Below, piece after piece: positions 1 through 4,872 of a stretch of 7,849 bases of DNA (positions within the stretch are counted from its first letter, which is position 1; each line of letters begins with the position of its first letter). The translations under genes were made by a program, and so were the position numbers. The notes under the pieces were generated by a model. That model was not told the DNA's origin and ran no database searches. It was given only the letters and a program-made list of their open reading frames with translations. This DNA is from REBR01 sp033721915. GTDB taxonomy: Bacteria > Pseudomonadota > Gammaproteobacteria > Pseudomonadales > Oleiphilaceae. The DNA lies in contig JAWWAC010000091.1 of the NCBI GenBank assembly GCA_033721915.1, forward strand, positions 1 through 7,849. Reading direction: 5' to 3'.

Positions 1-14
1 CATCGTCAGGCTCC
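1..14 (+). rRNA. rrf: 5S rRNA, 3' end only (partial)
   Basis: The first 14 bases, CATCGTCAGGCTCC, are the typical 3' end of a gammaproteobacterial 5S rRNA. The same string recurs at 186-199, where it is preceded by the diagnostic GTGAGAGTAGGT. A strong intrinsic terminator follows within ten bases, as expected at the end of an rrn operon. The rest of the gene lies outside the window, so the identification rests on a short match plus context. Confidence 0.75.
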
Positions 15-22
15 TATACCGG

Positions 23-57
23 AAACCCCGGGGTTCAATGAACCCCGGGGTTTTTTT
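23..57 (+). terminator. Intrinsic terminator of the rRNA operon
   Basis: A perfect 14-bp stem (23-36 with 40-53; core AACCCCGGGGTTC) closes a 3-base AAT loop and runs into seven T residues (51-57). It sits directly after the 5S 3' end and is a very strong Rho-independent terminator. Confidence 0.93.
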
Positions 58-84
58 ATGCCTCACATGGGGAGCCCCGCTCTT

Positions 85-199
85 TATGGTGGGGTCGTCC
101 GGCCCTTCGCCAGAGGCTACGGGCGTCCGCCCCGGACCAAGCGGCGCTTTGTGCAGGGGGGGCGGTCCCACCTGTGAGAGTAGGTCATCGTCAGGCTCC
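85..199 (+). pseudogene. Rearranged 5S rRNA 3' remnant
   Basis: Bases 164-199 match the 3' end of 5S rRNA: GGTCCCACCTGTGAGAG, then TAGGTCATCGTCAGGCTCC. The usual upstream half of the terminal 5S hairpin, of the type ATGGTAGTGTGGGGTC, has a plausible counterpart at 86-96 (ATGGTGGGGTC). About 67 unrelated bases (97-163) separate the two halves. The outer halves can still pair (88-96 with 164-172, nine pairs including two G-T wobbles). The intervening segment forms its own helices, GTCCGG 97-102 with CCGGAC 132-137, and CGCC 108-111 with GGCG 122-125. No 5S 5' half is recognisable, so I read this as a decayed second 5S, not a functional gene. The insertion model is my inference. Confidence 0.5.
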
Positions 200-204
200 C
201 AAAT

Positions 205-243
205 AAAAAGCCCACCAGCCAAAGCTGGTGGGCTTTTTTTTTT
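205..243 (+). terminator. Second intrinsic terminator
   Basis: An 11-bp perfect stem (AGCCCACCAGC 209-219 with GCTGGTGGGCT 224-234) closes a CAAA loop and is followed by ten T residues (234-243). Four A residues at 205-208 can extend the stem into the T tract, so the site may work in both directions. It lies just after the 5S remnant and backs up the first terminator. Confidence 0.93.
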
Positions 244-285
244 GGGATACGATATCTATCTCCCACTACAACTCGGGCCATGTGA

Positions 286-342
286 CCAGTCATGCACAGC
301 ATGACTGGGACGCCGTGCCCCGCACGGCGGGCCCGAAGGGCC
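286..342. other. Three consecutive short hairpins
   Basis: Three perfect inverted repeats, each with a 3-base loop, stand almost end to end. They are CCAGTCATGC/GCATGACTGG (286-295 and 299-308, loop ACA), CGCCGTGC/GCACGGCG (311-318 and 322-329, loop CCC) and GGCCC/GGGCC (330-334 and 338-342, loop GAA). None is followed by a T tract, so they are not intrinsic terminators. No protein gene overlaps them. The last one runs into the first tandem repeat unit. Function is unknown; a structured RNA or DNA hairpin element is possible. Confidence 0.55.
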
Positions 343-467
343 GAGCGCGAAAGCGCGAGCAAAGTAGGTCATCGAGTGCCCCAAAGGGGCACCTGAGGCC
401 ACCCGAAAAACACGTCGAGCCCCAAAACTCACCTATCCCGGTTTTACAAAACCCTGGTTCCCGTAAA
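338..467. repeat. Degenerate tandem repeat, unit 1 (130 bp)
   Basis: This is the first of three head-to-tail units starting GGGCCGAGC. Within it are a GAAA-capped GCGC stem (345-356), the string AGTAGGTCATCG (363-374) that is identical to part of the 5S 3' tail, a perfect 7-bp hairpin GTGCCCC/GGGGCAC (376-382 with 386-392), and a 5-bp stem AAAAC/GTTTT (424-428 with 441-445) around TCACCTATCCCG. No start codon or ribosome binding site points to coding use. Open frames on either strand here look incidental. Confidence 0.75.
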
Positions 468-596
468 GGGCCGAGCACGAAAGCGCGAGCAAAGCAGGTC
501 ATCGAGTGCCCCGAAGGGGCACCTGAGGCCACCGACAAATCCTCTCGAGCCCTGGAACTCACCTATCCCGGTTCCACAAGCCCCGGACTCCCTTAA
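468..596. repeat. Degenerate tandem repeat, unit 2 (129 bp)
   Basis: This unit closely matches unit 1 over its first 65 bases or so: GGGCCGAGC start, AGGTCATCG at 497-505, and the hairpin GTGCCCC/GGGGCAC at 506-512 with 516-522, differing only in the loop (GAA for AAA). The second half is more diverged but keeps ACTCACCTATCCCGG. Its flanking stem is GGAAC/GTTCC (554-558 with 571-575), where unit 1 has AAAAC/GTTTT. Two base pairs have therefore changed on both sides while pairing is kept. Confidence 0.75.
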
Positions 597-678
597 GGGC
601 CAGGCGTCAGCGCAATCAAAGCCGATCATCAAAGCCCTTAAGGCCCGCGAAGCCCCGGAACTCAACTGTCCAGTTCCC
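597..678. repeat. Degenerate tandem repeat, unit 3 (shortened)
   Basis: This is a strongly decayed third unit. It starts GGGCC at the expected 129-base interval and has AATCAAAGCCGATCATC where the others have GCAAAG(T/C)AGGTCATC. The 7-bp hairpin of units 1 and 2 is replaced by the short palindrome CCCTTAAGG near 635-643. The distal stem is present as GGAACT/AGTTCC (657-662 with 672-677). About 28 bases of the middle are missing compared with unit 2. Confidence 0.55.
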
Positions 679-770
679 CCCCCCACCCAAAAAAAAGACC
701 ACCTCACCACAACCCACCAATTCCCAATTCTGAGCACCAGATCAACGCAACAGTCCCCAAGCGCCCTACC
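661..770 (+). other. C-rich, G-poor tract, possible Rho-utilisation region
   Basis: From 676 to 770 I count 46 C and only 8 G in 95 bases, in an otherwise balanced GC-rich window. The tract opens with nine C (676-684) and has a run of eight A (689-696). An RNA copy of the plus strand would be unstructured and C-rich, the known character of a rut site for Rho factor. It could stop read-through from the rRNA side before the next operon. I found no convincing promoter for the downstream gene in it. The Rho role is inference. Confidence 0.35.
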
Positions 771-808
771 ATGGTCCTATCCACACAACCGGAAGAGCGT
801 CAGAGACC

Positions 809-1936
809 ATGGTCTGCAGCCCGCACCCTATAACAGCAAGAAGGTCATTGCGTTCATGGCCCTGTTCCCTGCTGATGTTTGCCTCACTATCCATCAACAC
901 ATCCATGGCCAGCGATTCCCTCAAGCAGTCGGGCCAGGAAGCACTGCAGCCCCTCTCCGAAACGGAAATGAGCCAGGTCTCAGGCCAGAATATCGGTGTG
1001 GTACTGGAGGACTTCACTTTCTCCCACGGCACTAACGCCGATTCCGGACAGTTGTTTGAAATCGGCGGTATCACCACCTCCGGGGGTGATCCGGTGAAGC
1101 TCACCGTCAACCAGCTCTATATCACAGGTCCGGACAGCCAGTACGGACAGAACCTGGGACCGGTGAATCTCGGCCGGCTCAACAATCCTTACCGGATCGC
1201 ACTGCTTGACGGTGATGACCCGGACGTCACTGTGCCTGGACAGGCGGTGGTGGAGTTTGCCGCGCCCTCGAAATTAACGGATGGCTCCGGTTTTGACTGC
1301 CTCTCCAGGGGCGCTGCTGCGGGGTCCGGCAGCTGCTCCAGTCGCCCCGCCACGGAGGATTTTGTGGGTGAACGTCCGGACCGGGGGCTGGCTCTTCAGG
1401 CGGATGCCGGGGGATCTACCCACCATCTGAATATTCATGCCCGCAGCGCTGTCATGGATGGCTCCTCTATCCGGCTCTGGGGCGATCAGGATCTGAACCA
1501 GCTGGCCGGTCAGATACAGCTCAACTTCTATACCCCGGAGTTGACCATCAATGCCTGTGATGACGCAGGAGGCAATTGCGCCGGAGCAATACGGCTGACG
1601 GACCTGGCCATGGAGCTGAGCCTGGGTAACCGGCATCAGCCTTTGCTGCTCAGTGTCCATGGCACAGAGGCGGAAGCCGACAGGGCCGGTAATCTCAATG
1701 TCCGGATCGCGACCATCCGTCAGCCGGCTCCAGGTGAGATTGCCGCCGATGGCAGTCGCTCGGGCAGCGATACCGCGGCCTGGGATTTTTATGAGGATTA
1801 CTACACCAATCCGGAATTCCGCAGCGATATCACGTTGGGAAACATGCAGGTGGGGGATCGCAACTTTGGCGGTGCCCGGCTGGAAGGTATGCTGATACAG
1901 CACCTGGATGTCACAACAAGGGACCTCAACCCATGA
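809..1936 (+). CDS. Exported DUF6160/FilA-like protein (375 aa)
   Basis: This is a predicted exported protein of unknown function. With the ATG at 809, residues 1-34 look like a signal peptide: arginines at 11, 12 and 15, a hydrophobic stretch 17-29, and likely cleavage after S-M-A34. Directly after it comes ALQPLSETEMSQVSGQNIG (45-63), the short acidic motif that opens proteins I know as DUF6160 or FilA-like. The remainder alternates hydrophobic and polar residues as in beta-rich proteins. It has four cysteines in two spaced pairs (C164/C176 and C250/C257) that could form disulfides in the periplasm. The C-terminus (358-373) resembles that of the third gene. A GGAAGAG at 791-797 lies 11 bases before the ATG, a rather long spacing. 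TTG at 848, with AAGAAGG only three bases upstream, is an alternative start; ATG 875 would lose the signal peptide. The stop overlaps the next gene by ATGA. Family name is from memory; function unknown. Confidence 0.82.
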   Translation: MVCSPHPITARRSLRSWPCSLLMFASLSINTSMASDSLKQSGQEALQPLSETEMSQVSGQNIGVVLEDFTFSHGTNADSGQLFEIGGITTSGGDPVKLTVNQLYITGPDSQYGQNLGPVNLGRLNNPYRIALLDGDDPDVTVPGQAVVEFAAPSKLTDGSGFDCLSRGAAAGSGSCSSRPATEDFVGERPDRGLALQADAGGSTHHLNIHARSAVMDGSSIRLWGDQDLNQLAGQIQLNFYTPELTINACDDAGGNCAGAIRLTDLAMELSLGNRHQPLLLSVHGTEAEADRAGNLNVRIATIRQPAPGEIAADGSRSGSDTAAWDFYEDYYTNPEFRSDITLGNMQVGDRNFGGARLEGMLIQHLDVTTRDLNP

Positions 1937-2499
1937 TCAGCACCCAGCAACGGTCACTGTTATTCGTGCAGTGGTGTCTCCTGATGGCATTAGCCTGGAC
2001 CAGTCTGTTTCAGTCTGCGGTGGCCATGGAGCCCATGGACGAGGAAGCCTTGTCCGAGGTGGCCGCTCAGGGAGGGATGTCCCTCTCCGGTGACATCTTT
2101 TTCAATGAGCAGGGCGGGCCCATCGATAACGCCTCCTTTGGTGATTGCAGCGACAATCGTCGCTGCGGTGCCCGTCTCGCCAGTCGCCTGAGTCAGGAAG
2201 GCGGCTGGTGGGTCCTTGATGATTTCCGGGGCCGCCTTCTGTTTGATGGCCTGACATTCCGTGTGCGCCATATAGACGGGGGCTTTGCCGGGGATGGGGC
2301 CGACTTTGATGGCACGGTTCTGGAGGTGGGGCTGCCCGGCTCCATCACCCTTGAGGAAATGCGCTACACATTGGGTACCAGTACGACCGCAAGACCGACG
2401 GATCCGGGGTTCCAGCAGACGGATTTTTATTCGGTGCATATGGAAGGGGATATGACCCTGGAAGGGAATGTCCTGATATTTCCCACGGGCAATCCCTGA
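1933..2499 (+). CDS. Small exported DUF6160/FilA-like protein (188 aa)
   Basis: This is a short exported relative of the flanking genes, function unknown. Residues 1-31 form a signal peptide: hydrophobic core 9-28, cleavage after A-V-A31. The mature protein starts MEPMDEEALSEVAAQGGMSL, a degenerate form of the EMSxVSGQ motif, with VAAQ in place of VSGQ. C72 and C78 bracket a small loop followed by GARL, resembling the C250/C257 loop of the preceding protein. A block with two tryptophans (GGWWVLDDFRGRLLFDGL, 90-107) follows. The rest is beta-like with many glycines. The ATG sits in the ATGA overlap with the upstream stop, and AAGGGA at 1918-1923 is a good ribosome binding site nine bases away, so translation is probably coupled. 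The protein is complete and much shorter than its neighbours, with no sign of truncation by frameshift. Confidence 0.82.
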   Translation: MISTQQRSLLFVQWCLLMALAWTSLFQSAVAMEPMDEEALSEVAAQGGMSLSGDIFFNEQGGPIDNASFGDCSDNRRCGARLASRLSQEGGWWVLDDFRGRLLFDGLTFRVRHIDGGFAGDGADFDGTVLEVGLPGSITLEEMRYTLGTSTTARPTDPGFQQTDFYSVHMEGDMTLEGNVLIFPTGNP

Positions 2500-2553
2500 C
2501 ACTCCCTGCAGGTCGCGCGCATTGCGGAGACGGACCCCCAACCGGAGCCTGGA

Positions 2554-4755
2554 ATGAAAAGCCTTTACCGAAAAAACAGCGTTTTGCACTGGTCGGTGAC
2601 CATGGTCTGTGCCGGAATCATGTGGAATGGAATGCTGTTGTTGCCGGCCGTCGCCTATGGCGGCATGCAGGCCCTGGATGATTCGGAAATGTCTTCGGTC
2701 TCAGGCCAGGCCGGATTGGTGATTGAATCGGAAGCCCGTGCCAGTATCGATTCATTGCGCTATGGCGCCAATGGGCACGGCCTTCATTTTGACGGCATTG
2801 AGCTGGGTGCTGCCAGTGAGGCGGAGCGCCCCATGTCGCAGCGCCACGACATCAGCCTGCGTGACAGCGGAGCCATGAATGTGGACTTCCGTCTCAGAGA
2901 CTGGCGACTTCAGGTGGATGATATCCGGCTCAGTGACCGCCCCGATCAGAGTATGGGGGCGTTGTACCTGGACCAGAATGCAGCCAGTGGATTCCTGACG
3001 GTCTCCCCGGGTGGTGCTGTGACTGCCGAGGGGTTTGAGTTTGATCTTTTCTACAACCTCATGGAAGGACGATTCGGTTACCGCACTAATGATAACCAGG
3101 TGATTCTGGACGATATGGGGGTGGGCCTGATTGCACTGGGAATGAGTCTCGACATGCAGGACGGTGTGGCTGTCCTGAGAATGCCACAGGTGTTCAGCGA
3201 GCTTAGGGTGGGGGGTATCCGCTATGGCCAGTCAGAAGAGAACTTCCGTGGCTCTCTGCATGATCTCCCCAGTATGGGTAATCTGCGCTTCAATCTGAAT
3301 TTTGGCGGTCGAATGGCATTTCAGGCCGGAGGACGTTTTGGTAATGAAGGTCTGCGCATCGACAGTGAGACCATGATTAACACGGGTCGCTTCTTGTATG
3401 GCACCAATGGTCACGACATTATCATGCGGCTGAGATCCGGTGAGTCCCATCTGCGGGACCTGAGGATGGATGTGGCACCGGATCCGCAGGGTCGCCTTGG
3501 CCTGGCCTTTACTCTGGATGAGGCAGAAGGCGAGATGGATTTCGCTTCCATCACCTTCGGGGACAGCGGCAGTATGGGTGAGCTGAACCTGCAGTGGTTG
3601 TTTGCCGATACAAACTTTCACGGCGAGGGTTTTACCAACCAGGTCTTTCTCCAGGGCGGTGGCCACCCGGCCACGGGGCCTCAGGGGTTGCGCCTGGCCT
3701 CGCAATGGAGCCTTCAGGAAGGGCAGATTGGCTACACCACCAACGGCAACCCGGTTTACATCACCGGCATTCAGTCCTGGGGTAAAGGGGATCTGACAGT
3801 GGATGTTACCCGTGAGGGCACCCTGGAGGGCGTGGATTTCTACGACGGCCTGCGGCTGGGTTTTGACGGTCTTTCCGGAGGGGTTCGCAGCGACGGTTTG
3901 CGGGTCGGTGACGAGGAGGCCCCCAGGCAGGCCGGTCTGGAGCTTCTGGGGCTGCATCCCCACTACGAGTTTGGCAACCTGGATGGCCATATCACCTTTG
4001 GCCCGCCGGGCCATGAAGAGGGGGATGAGGGGCTTGCCGGTATGACCATCAATGCGGACCTGGTCATCCGGGATGCGATTTCCGGCGCGCTGATCAATGA
4101 CCAGGGCCAGGGGCTCTGGGCGGCGGATCAGAGCCACGACATTATCCTCAGGGACATGACGCTGCAGGTCACCGAGGAAGGCCTTGAGCTGGTAATGGAT
4201 GAAGGGCGTCAGACCCTGGATATCGGCAACCTGCGACTGGGCACCCGTGAAGAGGGCGAGAGTTTTGGTCGCCTTGTGTTTCAGAGCTACGAAACCGGCA
4301 GTGAAATCACCATCGGTGGCATGGGGGATGGCAGTGAGGGGCTGAGAATCCGCCGTCAGCGCATACTGGCTCCGGAAGTGGACGAAGACCGGCGTAACCG
4401 GTTTGTCTGGGAGACCGGCCGTGAGCGTTCTGATGGGGTGCCTGTCAACGATACCGGCATGAAACTGGTGCTTGAGAACATCCATACCAGCGACGGTGCG
4501 GACCTGAACGGTGACGGTGAGATCAGCAACACCTTTGGCCTGCAGAGTGATACACGCATTGATGTCAGGCCGGACCCGCGCCGTGATGACGGGGCCCTGG
4601 GGCTGGGGATTGAAAACCGCACCCGCTTCCGTGAGCTGAATGTGGGCTCCGTGGACCTGGTACACCCCACCGGGGGAGCCACCACGGCGCTCCATGGTAT
4701 CAGCCTGCAGAACATGGACGTCCGGTCCGATCTGGTGGCAACCCCGATCCGATAG
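2554..4755 (+). CDS. Large repeat-built exported DUF6160/FilA-like protein (733 aa)
   Basis: This is the largest of the three related exported proteins. Its start is supported by GGAG at 2544-2547, six bases before the ATG. A signal peptide covers residues 1-34 (basic K2, R6, K7; hydrophobic 13-33; A-V-A34), followed by MQALDDSEMSSVSGQAGLVI (38-57). The mature part consists of beta-like repeats. A block of the form E/Q-G-hydrophobic ... G-R/Q-F/I-x-Y-x-T-N recurs at 159-179, 265-285 and 377-397, with looser versions at 65-75 and 495-516. H-D-I-x-L/M-R recurs at 98-103, 287-292 and 528-533. A calcium-loop-like DLNGDGEIS lies at 650-658. There are no cysteines in the mature part. The protein ends without the aromatic residue typical of outer-membrane barrels. 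A surface or periplasmic structural or adhesive role is a guess; I do not recognise a catalytic site. It follows the previous gene by 54 bases, probably in the same operon. Confidence 0.87.
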   Translation: MKSLYRKNSVLHWSVTMVCAGIMWNGMLLLPAVAYGGMQALDDSEMSSVSGQAGLVIESEARASIDSLRYGANGHGLHFDGIELGAASEAERPMSQRHDISLRDSGAMNVDFRLRDWRLQVDDIRLSDRPDQSMGALYLDQNAASGFLTVSPGGAVTAEGFEFDLFYNLMEGRFGYRTNDNQVILDDMGVGLIALGMSLDMQDGVAVLRMPQVFSELRVGGIRYGQSEENFRGSLHDLPSMGNLRFNLNFGGRMAFQAGGRFGNEGLRIDSETMINTGRFLYGTNGHDIIMRLRSGESHLRDLRMDVAPDPQGRLGLAFTLDEAEGEMDFASITFGDSGSMGELNLQWLFADTNFHGEGFTNQVFLQGGGHPATGPQGLRLASQWSLQEGQIGYTTNGNPVYITGIQSWGKGDLTVDVTREGTLEGVDFYDGLRLGFDGLSGGVRSDGLRVGDEEAPRQAGLELLGLHPHYEFGNLDGHITFGPPGHEEGDEGLAGMTINADLVIRDAISGALINDQGQGLWAADQSHDIILRDMTLQVTEEGLELVMDEGRQTLDIGNLRLGTREEGESFGRLVFQSYETGSEITIGGMGDGSEGLRIRRQRILAPEVDEDRRNRFVWETGRERSDGVPVNDTGMKLVLENIHTSDGADLNGDGEISNTFGLQSDTRIDVRPDPRRDDGALGLGIENRTRFRELNVGSVDLVHPTGGATTALHGISLQNMDVRSDLVATPIR

Positions 4756-4790
4756 GTCATGGCCGAGCCAAGGCATCGGGCATGGGAAGG

Positions 4791-4812
4791 GTGGCCCCGC
4801 TGGCCGCTTTTT
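4791..4812 (+). terminator. Weak candidate intrinsic terminator
   Basis: GTGGCC (4791-4796) can pair with GGCCGC (4802-4807) through six pairs, one of them a G-T wobble, around a CCGCT loop. Five T residues follow directly. The position after the last exported-protein gene and before birA is right, but the stem is short, so termination may be partial. Confidence 0.4.
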
Positions 4813-4822
4813 CAGGCATTCT

Positions 4823-4851
4823 TTGGTTTTTCCCACTCCTGCTGGTAAATT
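4823..4851 (+). promoter_or_regulatory. Candidate sigma70 promoter of birA-coaX-SPOR
   Basis: TTGGTT (4823-4828) and TAAATT (4846-4851) are spaced by 17 bases, and TGG immediately before the -10 box gives an extended -10. The boxes match consensus at 3 and 4 of 6 positions. The start point would fall around 4858, leaving a leader of about 15 bases that holds the AGGAG (4863-4867) of birA. It is a weak but well-placed candidate in the only gap upstream of this operon. Confidence 0.4.
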
Positions 4852-4872
4852 CACCTCACAGCAGGAGAGCCT

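Noticed and set aside
286..329. Perfect hairpins as extra intrinsic terminators
   Set aside because: Neither stem is followed by a T tract on either strand.
338..678. CRISPR array
   Set aside because: Units are about 130 bp, decay steadily and have no constant short repeat separated by unique spacers; no cas gene is nearby.
38..737. Several short open frames on both strands through the rRNA 3' spacer and repeats (38-304 and 228-596 plus; 117-362, 290-562 and 444-737 minus)
   Set aside because: They read through terminator hairpins and repeat units, have no convincing ribosome binding site, and give low-complexity arginine/serine/proline-rich products. The recurring GGLRCPFGALDD-type peptide is just the 130-bp repeat translated.
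805..2609. Identical 12-mer GACCATGGTCTG at 805-816 and 2598-2609
   Set aside because: The positions differ in role (start codon versus inside a signal peptide), and one or two chance 12-base matches are expected in a window of this length.
809..4755. Mobile element carrying the exported-protein trio
   Set aside because: No transposase, integrase, terminal inverted repeats or target duplication is visible, and the genes look compositionally similar to birA and coaX.
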